Positions 23,061 to 35,214 of a stretch of 64,000 nt of DNA are shown in pieces. The stretch lies in NCBI RefSeq assembly GCF_027580225.2, contig NW_027395276.1:5214501-5278500 (forward strand), written 5' to 3'. The notes beneath the pieces are model-generated. The model did no database searches. It saw only the letters and a program-made list of their open reading frames with translations, and was not told the origin of the DNA. Each line of letters opens with the position of its first letter. The first letter of the stretch is position 1. The position numbers were made by a program, and so were the translations under genes. The DNA comes from Misgurnus anguillicaudatus. Taxonomy: Eukaryota > Chordata > Actinopteri > Cypriniformes > Cobitidae.

Positions 23061-23753
23061 TTGCTTTCTTTAAAGCACAACCATGTTACAGAATCAACAA
23101 AATCACAATGACTGAGGCATTTGAACAAACTCTTAAAATTTCATTGTTTGTTAACAAAACTGATATTGCAGTACAATATATTCATTCTGTTAAATGTAGA
23201 GAACGTTCAGAATGAGTCAAAAGGCACATTTGTTTACAATATTTACAGCTCCATCTAAACGTGTAAATATTGAGATAAAACAAAGAAGCTGAAAGTAAAA
23301 GTGCTGAACAGAAATCTAACTGGAAACAAGAACATAACATAATAAGATCAACATCAATAATAATACATCTGATCAGTAGCAGGTTTAATAAATGTTTAGT
23401 TAGTTATTATTAAAGTCTTTACTTGTCATTTCACTTCTTAACACAAACAGAAACGTGAATCTGGCCAGTGAGAGATCTGAAGCGATGTTTCCTTCATGTG
23501 ATATTGACCTAAATCTCAAACTGATCGTATGGTAAAAAACAAGAGATCTTGTGGTAATACTTAAATCTGCATTTAGTCTAGAATACGATAGTCAGGCCTT
23601 GTAAATACAGTAGTCAATATCACACATCTCTCTATTCCTGAGATTAAACGCGACCATGTGGAGACTGCACAGAAAACCTTTGGTGTGATGGGAATTAAAA
23701 GTCGAGAGAAATGAAAGATCGGAGTAAGACAGCAGCGCAGTCATTTTACTCAC
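23061..23753. other. non-coding stretch, nothing recognised
   Basis: AT-rich. If the minus-strand exon at 23754-24102 is real, this is its downstream intron. Confidence 0.35.
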
Positions 23754-24102
23754 GACCTCCGTGGATCATGTGATCCAGCGTCTCGCGCGCGTCCAGGGCG
23801 TCCATACTGAAGTGGCCGTTGGGCAACAGAAGATGCGACTGTTCGGATGAAGACGGCATGAAGTGTGAGGAGGAGGAGCTAGAGTCTGACATCGAGGAGT
23901 TTAGAGGAACAGAATTAAATAGGGAGGAAGAATAAGGCACAGGAGGGGTGGAGGACGACGACAACGGGGCTTGCGAGGCAAATGGGTACTGCGGCGAAGT
24001 GCAACTGAAGTCCAAAACGTCAAAATAGAAGCCATTGCTCTGATTGGCTACTCTTTCAGGAGCAGACTGACTGTTGACCGCGTGTGACTGTGAGAGTTGA
24101 GG
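23754..24102 (-). CDS. candidate internal exon, Ser/Pro-rich protein of unknown identity
   Basis: On the minus strand an acceptor (GATCTCTGTAG) precedes 24102 and a consensus donor (GTGAGT) starts at 23753. Between them lie 349 bp that are open in one frame, entering in phase 0 and leaving in phase 1. The translation begins PQLSQSHAVNSQS, passes ANQSNGFYFDVLDFSC and a serine tract, and ends SMDALDARETLDHMIHGGR. Serine is encoded by mixed codons rather than one repeated triplet, and the composition is unlike the nearby AT-rich DNA. It resembles a low-complexity activation region of a nuclear protein, but I cannot name the gene. No neighbouring exon was found in the window. Confidence 0.45.
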
Positions 24103-24388
24103 CTACAGAGATCAGGAGAGGATCTACAGCGGGGCAAGGGGGCACCTAACTTGGGTGATCCAAAACTATGTCCAGAAGCTTCTCAAAACATTGAACTAAA
24201 CAATAATATTACCAAAACTGAAAAATTTAATTTTAAATGTATTCTTAGCCCTTCTCCCTTCAAATATTTAGACTGCACTGATTCAAACGTGCAAGGGGCG
24301 TTCGCATAGAGTCTAGCTCACACACACAGCGAATCTACTGCGATGCGGCGGTGACCCTGCGAGTTGCAGGCTACAACTCTCCAACCCT

Positions 24389-24884
24389 ATATCACGAAAT
24401 GATGTACCTATAGGCACGCATGGACCAGCGTGACAATGTCACGTTTCGCTGCATTTGAGCGTGAGCATGTCACACTTTTCTGTTTGTGTCACTGTCACGT
24501 ATTGGTTAATCAACTTTTTTGTCCTATTTGCAAACCATTGTCGCTTCGGTTTAGGGTTAGATTTGGTGCTTGCGTTAGTATGTCACTTTAAGTATTGGTT
24601 TATAAAAAAATACAAGACTTATTCTTTTATATTTTCTAAACTTTAACCAAATGTCGCCTGACGTTGGGGTTAGAGTTAGGTTTGGGTAGGGATGTCATTT
24701 TATGTAAATCTAATCCTAAACCGAAGCCACAATGGTAAGAAATTAGGACAAAAAAGTTGATTAACCAATACGTGACAGTGACACAAACAGAAAAGCGTGA
24801 CATGCTCACGTTCAAACGCGGCGAAACGTGACATTGTCATGCTGGTCCATACGTGCCAGTGACACAAACATAATTTCGTGATAT
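24389..24884. repeat. ~496-bp fold-back element
   Basis: The left end ATATCACGAAAT is mirrored by ATTTCGTGATAT. Long inner stretches mirror too: GTCACGTATTGGTTAATCAA against TTGATTAACCAATACGTGAC, and the GGACCAGCRTGACAATG blocks. The centre around 24630 is AT-rich and unpaired. Confidence 0.85.
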
Positions 24885-25772
24885 TGGCTTGCACTCTCAG
24901 CTGGAGCTGTATAAGGGGCTAATCACACCAAACGCATTTAACTGCTTGGAAACGCAAGGCGCGATGCACTGCTTTTAAAAAAAGAGCAGTGAGACACGGC
25001 TTTTTATGTTGCTAGGCAACCACTGAGTCAGCCGTCTTGTCAAATATTAAAGTGTGAAAGCTCTTTTGCTGTTAACTGTCATATTAGCAGAAACTTTGAA
25101 AAGAGGGCGCTTGCTCTGACCTTGTTGTGCCTGCGTGTGTTGTTGTGCAGCCTGCAGCTACAGACCCCCGCCCAGAGACCCGCATTCTCAGAGCCCTCAG
25201 AGTATCAGCAATTTTATTAAGCGAATCATACTCATTCGAATTGCTTTTTAATCAAACTACTTTAGCCCATCGATACAATAGTACATTTAATATTTGTAAA
25301 GATAAATTGTAACAAAAGTTGAGCAGATAATTTATGTTTTTCGCCTTTTCCCCCCGAAAATATTTATAGCTGAATACGTTAGCTTTTAACCTTAGACTTT
25401 TTGTAGACAAGCCATTGTAAAAATTCGATTAGTTGACATTAAAGTAGACCAATTAAATACATTAAGGGGCGGTTTCCCGGACAGGGATTAACTTAAATAA
25501 ATATACAGTAAGAGCTGCCCAAACTGAAAACAACTTGCACTGACATGTCTTAAAATACATCAGTGGCTACCCACTAAGCAAAAACACGTCCAAAAGACGT
25601 CATTATAACGTCTTTGTCTACCGTTTAAAAGACGTCCACTGAGTAGCCAGAATGAAAGTTTTTGCAACGTCTTTTTTATGTCTTTTATGTGTTGAAATTA
25701 GACGTCCTACTGACATGCTTGTTTAATGAATGTTTAAAAGATGTCTACTGGAAAGCCAGAGACAACGTTCAT
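24885..25772. other. non-coding stretch with an AGACGTC-rich segment
   Basis: A half MITE end (TCACACCAAACGC) is at 24919. Between about 25585 and 25745 the word AGACGTC and its variants recur in both orientations (AAAAGACGTC, AACGTCTTT), as in a degraded fish non-autonomous element. No gene. Confidence 0.4.
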
Positions 25773-26615
25773 TTAAAGGAATAGTCTACTCATTTTCAAT
25801 ATTAAAATATGTTATTACCTTAACTAAGAATTGTTGATACATCCCAGACAGCAGACGACTCTGGGCCAGATCCGCACCGTATCTGTGCCGAAGTCAACAG
25901 CTCTGGCGCTGATCCGGTGCGGATCCGGCCCAGAGTCGTCTGCTGTCTGGGATCCCTCTATCATCTGTGTGCGTTCACGTAAGCGCTGGAGCGCGCTGCG
26001 ACGCTTCAATAGCATTTAGCTTAGCCCCATTCATTCAATGCTACCATTTAGAGATAAAGTTAGAAGTGATCAAACACATCAACGTTTTTGCTATTTAAGA
26101 CGAGTAGTTATACGAGCAAGTTTGGTGGTACAAAATAAAACGTATCGCTTTTCTAAGCGGATTTAAAAGAGGAACTATATTTAATGGCGTAATAGCACTT
26201 TTGGGAGTACTTCGACTCGCCTGAAAAGTCCGCTCCCCTTCTCACTCTCATAATGGGAGAGGGAGGGTGTTACTGCGCCGAGTCGAAGTACTCTCAAAAG
26301 TGCTATTACGCCATAAAATATAGTTACTCTTTTAAATCCGCGTAGAAAAGCGCTACGTTTCATTTTGTACCACCAAACTTGCTCGTATAACTACTCGTCT
26401 TAAATAGGAAAAACGTTGATGTGTTTGGTCACTTCTAACTTTATCTCTGAGTGGTACCATTGAATGAATGGGGCTAAGCTAAATGCTATCGAAGCATCGC
26501 AGCGCGCTCCAGCGCTTACATGCATGCACAGAGATGATAGGGGGATGTATCAACAATTCTTAGTTAAGGTAATAACATATTTTAATATTGAAAATGAGTA
26601 GACTATTCCTTTAAA
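25773..26615. repeat. ~840-bp fold-back element
   Basis: TTTAAAGGAATAGTCTACTC at the left is mirrored by GAGTAGACTATTCCTTTAAA at the right, and the mirror runs almost continuously to a centre near 26240. The arms share, for instance, AAGCACTTTTG/CAAAAGTGCT. The left arm is longer because it carries a nested ~109-bp palindrome. No coding capacity. Confidence 0.9.
25843..25951. mobile_element. ~109-bp palindromic MITE nested in the left arm of a larger palindrome
   Basis: CCCAGACAGCAGACGACTCT is mirrored by AGAGTCGTCTGCTGTCTGGG. The right arm of the enclosing fold-back element lacks this stretch, which shows directly that it was inserted later. Confidence 0.8.
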
Positions 26616-27380
26616 AAAAACAATGTCATGTGGTAATTTTGTTGAGGATTGTTTTCTGTCTGTGCGCTTTTGTTTTTTAAGAATGAACCACAAATCGCGT
26701 TCTTGTGAAGGGGAAATTATCTTATTTTTAATGTGTTTATTACAACTAAAATAATTTTTGTTATATTTTTATCTTAATATTATATTACATTTTACAACCA
26801 GACTTTCTTAATCTTTTTAAAATCATGAATGTAAAAGCAAGTAGTTTGGTGGATGCTTCAACACAGTGCAACAGATAGCTTTGGCACATTTTTGCCAGAT
26901 TTATTTATTTTATCCCAGCCAACATTGCAAGGTGGGGCCCATGTGGGCCCCATATGGGCTTCCTATGTGGGCCCTATATGGGTAAATATCAGATTTCAGC
27001 AAAAATATTCAACATTTAATTAATCTGTAACATCACAAAACATGAAGGAGGTTCAATATGAGAAATCAAATTAAAAATATACTTAATTTAAAAATACTTT
27101 ATTGTCAATTTATAACAATACAATGCTAAAATAATCATGAACATTTCAAAACTGCTAAGGCAGGTAATGACTAACAATTTAACAAAACACTTAAAATAAG
27201 CATTGAAAGAAGTCAAACTCTTAAAATACTTGAGACTCAAAAACAACACAAATATTGCTCACTGTTCTGGAGATGTCTTAATTCTGATAATTATTAAATG
27301 TTTGTTCAACAGTTTTTTGAAGAACTTCCAAAGCATCCACAGCCGAACTCATTAAATGTCCTTTGAAGACGCGTCACGCT

Positions 27381-27731
27381 AAACCATTGCACATGATGGG
27401 ATGTCTTTATTTCTCTCTTTCACGAGTTTAGAAAACACAAGCACTTACTTTGATTGATGTACTTCATAAAATGTGCAAAGATACTTAGACAAACAGTGCA
27501 ACCACGATGAAGACGATGACGGTCAACAAAAGGTTTCTGCCCATGCTCACCCCGTGGCCATGATCCATAAACACAGGTGAGCACACACACACACACTAAT
27601 ACAAACACCACACCCCCGAGTGCCACCCACAGTAAGCAATGACGTCATGAATGCAGGTGCACATACACGACAGAATAAGAAGAAATGAATAATAATAATA
27701 GAAAGATCAAACCCAATGTATGGCTCCTACA
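27381..27731 (-). repeat. 3' LTR of Pao element 1
   Basis: On the minus strand it begins TGTAGGAGCCATACATTGGG. It matches 34472-34822 over 351 bp with about six substitutions. Confidence 0.93.
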
Positions 27732-27878
27732 TTCCGGCCCCAAATTATTTCATAGTAATAATTGACCACCACTAACACCTTGTGGGAGACAGACACCAGC
27801 AAGACATGCAAAGTGAACTGATCAATCCTTTTAAAGTCCAATGATGTCAAAATTTATGGCTGCTTCATCCAAAGATCT

Positions 27879-29318
27879 TCACTGCCCCTCTGCTTCCTGC
27901 AGAAGGCAGACTTTGGTTATTGGCCTGTTCAAAAGGCTGGTTTTAGTTTTGATCCGTGCACTTCGTACCAGTCCATTTTTGTCCGTAACGGTATCCAAAA
28001 TCCTTCCTATAATCCAAGTATTACGAGGTGCCATATCATCCACCAACACCACAAGATCTCCTGGAACAAAGTTTCTTTTGGCAGTATTCCACTTCTGGCG
28101 CTCCTGAAGTCCAGGAAGGTACTCCTTTACCCAGCGCTTCCAGAACAAATCCGACATATACTGCACTTGTTTCCAGCGACGACGAGCATAAACATCCTCC
28201 TCCTCAAACAACCCTGGGGGCAACAATGGCTTTGTCTTAAGCAGAAGTAGATGATTGGGGGTCAATGCCTCCAAATCTTGAGAATCTGTTGATGCCTTTG
28301 TTAATGGACGGCTATTAACAATCGCTTCAGCCTCACAAAACACTGTCACCAAACCTTCTTCATCCAGAGTCTGAGTCTTCAAAACAGAGTTTAGCACTTT
28401 ACGGACTGACCAAATTAACCTTTCCCAAGCACCTCCATGGTGTGATGCTGCTGGGGGATTAAAAACCCATTTCACACTCTTTTGTAACAATGTGTCATTT
28501 ATGAGGTTGTGATTCAGATTCTCAATGGCCTTCCTCAATTCTCGTTCAGCGCCTACGAAGTTAGTACCATTATCTGAATGGATTTCCAAGACTTGACCAC
28601 GTCTCGCCACAAACCTTCTGAAACCATTGGTGAAAAAGTCAGTGTCCAACGATGAAAGAACTTCAAGGTGTATGGCTCGCATCGCTAAGCATGTAAAGAT
28701 TAACCCATACCTCTTGACCACAGCTCTTCCACGTTTAACATCAAACGATCCAAAGCAGTCCAAACCAACTCGACTGAAAGGAGGCTCATCAGGAGTTATT
28801 CTGCTGGGAGGAAGGTCAGCCATTTTCTGACGTCCAGGTGAAGCAGACAATCTACGACACACGACACATTTAGTCAAAACTTTTCTGATGGCAGCACAAG
28901 CACCAGGAATCCAATATTTCTGACGTAGCTGAGAAAGCATATGGTTGCGTCCACCATGGCCTGTTTCTTGGTGCACATGACGAAGAATAAGTGTGGAGAT
29001 GTGTTGATCTTTAGTCAGGATAACTGGATGTTTTGCTTCAACTGGCATTGCTGCTCTACTAAGCCGTCCTCCAACCCTAATGAGATCACCATCCAGGATG
29101 GGGTTAAGCTTGTAGAGGTGACTTGTTCTTTTCACACACTCTCCTTTCTTCAAGTTAGCCAGTTCTTCCGAAAACCTTGTTTTCTGACAAAAACGGATAA
29201 TATCGGCCTCTGCTACAACCATATCCTCCACGGACAGAATACTCTTTGGTACTTGAGCCTTAACCGCTTTCATCTGGACCTGTAGCTCTTTCTCCAACTG
29301 CTCAGCACTTTGGTCCAA
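27879..29318 (-). pseudogene. Pao element 1 integrase region
   Basis: A 479-codon open segment carrying a zinc-binding H-H-C-C module (HVHQETGHGGRNH ... KCVVC). The catalytic D (GLDCFGS), D (HSDNGTNFVGAE) and E (HHGGAWERLI) are present with the wide D-E spacing typical of Pao integrases, followed by a basic C-terminal tail ending PITKVCLLQEA. The same frame continues upstream through one TGA at 29352, so the protein is separated from the rest of Pol by a nonsense codon only. The enzyme would insert the cDNA into the genome. It is 60-70 percent similar by eye to the integrase of the second Pao element. Confidence 0.9.
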
Positions 29319-29351
29319 TTTAGAAAGGGTTTTTCTCAGCAGCTTTCGATG

Positions 29352-29909
29352 TCACACCAGAAACAGAAGCAAGGTCTTAAACTTAAGGAACCAACCAACA
29401 GCTCTTTTAAAATGGAGCCAGGAGGAAAAGTGATCAATGAGCCTTTTCACTGGACTGACCTGCTCAATTTGAACAGCATTCACCATCACAACCTTGACTT
29501 CTGGGTCTTCAACAAAAGGGTTATCCAAGGTCTCAGGATTTTCAGGCCACCTGCTCTCAGGCTCATGAAGAAAGTCAGGACCACAGAGCCATGCACTAGT
29601 CTTAAGCAATGACTGAACTTTAACACCTCTGGATGCTAGATCTGCAGGGTTGATTAATGTATTGACATACCTCCATTGAGATATGTTAGAACTTTTCAAT
29701 ATCTCAGACACTCTGTTTGATACAAAGACCTTAAATCTGGATGTTTCATTTTTTATATATTTCAAGACAGAAGTGCTGTCTGTCCAAAAGACTGACTGTT
29801 GAAGGTCCATTTGCAGCTCCTTTCTCCACAACTTGTCCATTCTGCTAGCAACCACCGCGGCAGTCAGGTCCATACGTGGAATAGAGACAAGTTTAGTGGA
29901 GCTACTCAT
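29352..29909 (-). pseudogene. Pao element 1 RNase H and connecting region
   Basis: 185 codons beginning near KLVSIPRMDLTAAVV and carrying FWTDSTSVLKYIKN and NPADLASRG, which in Pao Pol lie between RNase H and integrase. It is separated from the upstream segment (29906-30154, containing HFADASEEGFGT) by a TGA in place of the expected arginine codon and by a frameshift within about 20 bp. It ends at a TGA at 29352. Confidence 0.85.
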
Positions 29910-32307
29910 GCCTTTCCCATTACAAAAGCAGTATGAGTCCGCCCTCTATCGTCATGAAGCAACAGGTAAGTCACAGTCCCAAACCCTTCCTCACTTGCAT
30001 CTGCAAAGTGTTGGAGCTGAGCAGAGACAAGACGGCCACAATCCACAGGCTTTAAACACCTACTGACCTCCCAATTTTCAAGGTCATGAAGGTCTTCCAA
30101 CCAAGTCATCCATTCTCCAGCAACAGAAGATGGCAAAGGATCATCCCATCCCAAACGTTCCTACAAAGATCTTGTAGGATTTTCTTCGCAGACAAAACAA
30201 CAGGTGCCAAGAAACCAAGAGGGTCATAGATCAAACTAGTCACAGACAATATTACTCTTCTTGTGAGTGGATGGTTTTTAAGTGTGATTTTAAACTTGAA
30301 TGAATCAGATTGGACACACCACTGCACACCCAAGGCATGCTCTACTGGCAAAGCATCACTATTCAGATTCAGATCTTTCACCTCCATGGCTCGGTCCTCC
30401 TGAGGAATGGTAGCAAGAACATTGCGTCGGTTACTGATCCATTTTGCGAGCTTAAAACCACCTTTAGCACACAAAGCACTAAGCTCTTGACATAAAGATA
30501 TTGCTTCCTCCTCAGAGTCGACAGACACCAAACAGTCATCAACGTAGAAATGGTGCAGGACAGTGTTAACTGCCATAGGACTGAAGCACTTTTGATTGTC
30601 TTCAGCACACTTCCTCAGGGCGAAACAGGCACAACTAGGTGAGGAAGTAGCGCTGAACAAATGAGCCAGCATTCTGTATTCCATTAGCTCCTGACTGCAA
30701 TCTCCATCAGGCCAACAGAGAAATCTCAACAAATCAGAGTTTTCAGCCGGCACCTTGACCTGATGATACATGGCCTCAATGTCTGCCATGAGCACCACAG
30801 GCTCTTTGCGGAATCTTGTGAGGACTCCTACTAACAAAGAGAGATCTGGTCCTTGAAGAAGCTGTAAGTTTAAAGATTTCCCTTGAAACGTTGCCCCACA
30901 ATCAAAGACTACTCGTAGTTTTTTCTTTTTATGATGATACACTCCATGATGGGGTATATACCACACCCTTCCATCGCAACGGGTCAGCTGATCAGAGGGA
31001 ACTCTCTCTGCATAGCCATTAGCCAGCATATTGGACATAAATGTGATGTAATCAGAACGAAAAGATAGATCTTTACTCAAACGTTTTTTGAGACTCAATG
31101 CACGCTGTTCTACAACGGTCTTGTTATTTGGCATGTTGAGGTATCTTTGTCTTACCGGTAAACCAACACTGTAATGACCATTGATGAGTTTGGTAGACTC
31201 AGAGACTAACTCAAGGAAGCGTTTATCATCCCTTGACAGACCAAGTTGTTCATCCTGCAGAGTTTCAGGAAAATCCACCTTCAGCTGCTTCTCCCAAAGC
31301 TCATCAAGCCTCGCCACTGATATCCGATTGACTGTGATGTCAGGCTGCAAACACTTTTGATCACTGATATGACAATCTCCATGGAGCGGGCCATTCACTG
31401 TCCAACCCAGGATGGTCTTAATCACATATGGACCCCCATTCACTGAACGAACAACCTGCCATGGCTCCAGAGCTTGAGGGACATTAGTACCAATCAGAAG
31501 GTCAACATCAGCATCGATCTGTGGTATTTTTATGTGTCTTAGGTGCGGCCATCTTTGGATGTCCTTTAATTGCGGAATGTTACCTCGATGCACAGGCATG
31601 CTCTGTTGAGTAAAAATCTCAGGCAGGCCACAAAAGTTGTTGGAATCCAGCCCAGCCACTTCTAAGTCTGACAACTTGTAACTTTTCACTACTTTCTCTT
31701 GTCCCATAGTTCTAAGGAGGATTCCCAACTTCGTCCCTGTAAGATTGAGTCGGGTCATGAGTCGCTCCGTACAAAATGAGGCGGTACTCCCCGGGTCCAA
31801 AAACGCATACGTGACCAAGGTCTTTTGACCCCTTTTGGATTTCACCTGAACAGGCAGAATAGACAGCGTACAGTTCTGCTTACCGGCCCCAGTCAAGCCA
31901 CTGGACTGAACAGACACCACGGCACCATCTCTGACCATTTCCAAGTCACCATTTGTCTGATTCAAAACCTTTTCTTTTGCTTTGGGGTAAATATGCAACA
32001 ATGTGGGATGCCTATAGCTGCATACACTACATATCAGACGTTTTTTGCATTCTTTACTCATGTGCCCAGTGCACAGACATCCAAAGCACCGACGATTTTT
32101 CTTCAAAAAAGACATTTTTTCATTTTGTGTTTGTTTCTGCAAAAGGCGGCAAACATCCAATGAATGCCCAGCACCACAAAACAAACAAACTTTCACTAAT
32201 AAGTCCTTCTGCCTTTTATACCCAGACTCCGCTTTGTTCTCAGCAGGTGTTACAGTAGTGGCAAAACTACTGCCTCTTACCTTTGAACTAGTTTGAGACT
32301 TGACCAT
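29906..32307 (-). pseudogene. Pao element 1 zinc-knuckle, protease and reverse transcriptase region
   Basis: A 733-codon frame (30106-32307) plus an 82-codon continuation (29906-30154) after a frameshift near 30150. In order: two CCHC-like knuckles (CLFCGAGHSLDVC and CFGCLCTGHMSKEC); an aspartic protease motif YAFLDPGSTASFC; and the reverse transcriptase with VFDCGAT, LMADIEAMYHQV and the catalytic FYVDDCLVS. Then comes the start of RNase H, HFADASEEG. Its first methionine lies just after a TAA at 32314, so the natural start was upstream in Gag and the frame is a decayed piece of one Gag-Pol polyprotein. Confidence 0.9.
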
Positions 32308-32316
32308 GTTTAATTA

Positions 32317-33839
32317 TTTTTTTCCTGATGCAGATGTATCCTGTATATTTCCGAAAAGAGGGTCACTTGCAATCTTAACTTGCCTCTCAACAAACTCCAC
32401 AATGTCCAAAAACGTAAGTCTACGACCAAACTTCTGCTAAATATCACAGGCAACACTTCTCCAATGTTCCCGCAACTTATAAGGCAGTTTCTTCACGATA
32501 ATTTGCATATTTGTAGGCACGTTCAGATCTGTCACAGCAACTCCCATAGAGTTACAACATTCCTGCAAAAGCAAACTGTATGCTTGTAAAGTCTTGATAT
32601 CTTCAGCTTTAATTACCGGCCATAAGAGCACCTTATCCATATATGCAGAGGCTACTTTGAATGGATCACTAAAATGCTCCTGGAGCAAAGACTTTGCCTT
32701 AGTGTATCCATGGGACGGAGGCAGATGTTGACAGCTTTGGACCAAATCCTTGGGCTGACCTCTTGTATATTGCTCGAGGTAATACAAACAATCCTTCTGA
32801 CTTTGTGTTCTCCCTTCAATGTTGTGTTCGAATCCTTTTATGAAGGTTTGATATTGCAGTGGATTGCCATCAAAAACTTGTAAGTCTCGCTTAGGTAAGA
32901 GAAAAAGTGACTGCTGTTCAACCAATAAAGATTTATTTTTTTATTTTGCCTTTCCAAAACTGTGAGAAAACGCTGATCAGAATTATTCACTGATACAGGT
33001 GCAGCATCATACTGAAGGTGAGTAACTGGTGGATTAGAGACACCTTTTAACAATGCGGATGGATCGTCCCAGGTCACAACAGCAGGCAGCTCACGTTTAT
33101 CGTATGTCTTGGACCTCACATCAGAACAACCTGAAAGCGAAGTTTCCCCTACAGCCTCAGCAGCCAACGGTTGAGGATTAAACTCAGGCACGAATGTTGC
33201 AGCATCATGGTTTAACGGTGTTCTTTTCCTTCTTTCCAAATAAGAATTCATTCCATCTGATTTCGCAGAAGCATGAGACATACGAGATCCTTCAGAAGCC
33301 TTAAATACACTCACTTTAGCCATAGACGCTGCCAGCTCCATGTCCAGGTCCAGCTCCTCCTGCTTTCTCCTCAACAGTTCTTGCTGTTCCTCCAGGGCAT
33401 GCTTCTGACTCAGCAGCCTTTGACGAGCCATTAGAGCGGCTGTCTCAGCAACGCCCTCTACTGGTGCGTCTGGCGCCTCCAGCAGCCATTTATTTGTCTC
33501 CTCCACAAAAGCAGTTTTATGTTTTTCAACACTATCAAACCAAGCATTTTGTTTTTCGTGTTCTTCATGTGGAAGCATAGGTATCACAACACTATGAAGA
33601 TGACTTGCTTCATTAAACAAGCTTGACACATTTTCAAGATATGACCACATTTTTTCGGCATTATCGGCATTACCATTACGCATTAGGTCTTTCATTTCTT
33701 TTATTACACCTTTAATCTTTCTTATTTTTGCTTGCATTTCTTCTTGGAGTCGCTCCAATTTATATTCAAAAGCTTTGGGTGTAAGTATTGTTCGTCTTTT
33801 CTCATCTGACTTGTTACCATTGAACTCCATTTTATTCAC
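32317..33839 (-). pseudogene. Pao element 1 gag region, frameshifted
   Basis: It starts with MNKMEFNGNKSDEKRR at 33839 and reads 300 or so codons of Gag with a Glu/Lys-rich coiled coil (HALEEQQELLRRKQEELD). It then loses frame near 32930 at a T-rich run. The Gag (DUF1759-like) part resumes in 32437-32925 with LPKRDLQVFDGNPLQY, DCLYYLEQYTRGQP and KLPYKLREHWRS. A TAG follows at 32437 and a TAA at 32314. The resumption points and motifs match the open Gag of the second Pao element. Confidence 0.88.
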
Positions 33840-34471
33840 AAATAATCAAATAAATCACAAAAATATTGTAACACTAAACACAGCACCCCTTTAACACTTA
33901 TGTTTCCACTTAAACAAGGTACAACGCATCGTCTTTGATTCCCCCTAACTTATCCATCAAAGCTAAGCTAAACTCAACCCTAGTCTTCTGTGCATACTAG
34001 CGGTGGGTATTTATGTACCTCAATACCGATAGTCTTGAACCAGACAAACCGTCTTAGAACCAGAACTACGGCGGCACTCCCAAGCACAATGCTTCACCCG
34101 CTTGACACACAAACCAAAACACTACCAAAAATGCCAAAATAAACATAACAGAACGATCACCTTATGTGAAAGTACCGCTAAGCCTAACGGGGAATACAAT
34201 ATTTTCTTTGACAGACAATGCACAATGTTTATGGACATAAACGTTTCAATAGAGGCGACTGTGATGACTGAATAAACATCGTAACAGCCAATTTGTGAAT
34301 GAATGGGCTTTACGCGAGTCAAATGCGCGTTCACGTATATCGTTTACAAAGTTGAAAGCGATCTCAAAAATCCAGCGTTGTCCCGATAATACGTTCAAAA
34401 CAATCCGCTCAACAACGAAACTTTTTGTTGACATAATATTGCGGCATAGATTTAATCAAAATCAAAATCAA

Positions 34472-34822
34472 AAACCATTGCACATGATGGGATGTCTTTA
34501 TTTCTCTCTTTCACGAGTTTAGAAAACACAAGCACTTACTTTGATTGATGTACTTCATAAAATGTGCAAAGATACTTAGACAGACAGTGCAACCACGATG
34601 AAGACGATGACGGTCAACAAAAGGTTTCTCCCCATGCTCACCCTGCGGCCATGATCCATAAACACAGGTGAGCACACACACACACACTAATACAAACACC
34701 ACACCCCCGAGTGCCATCCACAGTAATCAATGACGTCATGAATGCAGGTGCACATACACGACAGAATAAGAAGAAATGAATAATAATAATAGAAAGATCA
34801 AACCCAATGTATGGCTCCTACA
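34472..34822 (-). repeat. 5' LTR of Pao element 1
   Basis: 351 bp, matching 27381-27731. The sequence just inside it (TTTGATTTTGATTTTG on the minus strand) does not resemble a usual tRNA primer site. The ~630 bp between it and gag (33840-34471) hold no other gene. Confidence 0.93.
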
Positions 34823-35214
34823 GGACTACTTTGTCAAGCGTAATGTGTCGTTGCAGTGAGCAGATCGTAATGAGGTCTCCTTATATGAAACAGCTGACTC
34901 CACTAATCAGGCTTCTTTCAGAATGTTTGAAACATTTCTTTAATTAACACACTTATCAAACTGATGAACTTTCTGACATTTCTTATTTTCACTCATGCTC
35001 AGCTGTGCAAATTAAAATTAATAATTGGCAGGTAAACATTACAAATATCACAAATAAATGTAAACAATAATGCATTTTATTTAAAATGTTTTATACTGAT
35101 CACATCCTATCTGTGCTTTTATTTGCTCTTTGTATAAAAGTGACTATCAACCAAAAGTAATAATTTTAAGAGTTTAAATGTATATAAAATGTATTTTAAG
35201 CATGAAATTATTTT
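34823..35214. other. non-coding stretch with a diverged MITE-like relic
   Basis: 34873-34975 resembles the element at 2712-2882 (AAACAGCTGACTCCACTAAT, TTTGAAACATTTCTTTAATT). No gene. Confidence 0.4.

Larger units (their letters stand above)
27381..34822 (-). mobile_element. BEL/Pao LTR retrotransposon 1, coding region broken
   Basis: Minus-strand element of 7442 bp bounded by 351-bp LTRs that differ at about six positions (about 1.7 percent). Gag, protease, reverse transcriptase, RNase H and integrase segments follow in the expected Pao order but are interrupted by about three frameshifts and four stops. A purine-rich tract (AATTTGGGGCCGGAA) abuts the 3' LTR. No convincing primer binding site and no env. 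Confidence 0.93.
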
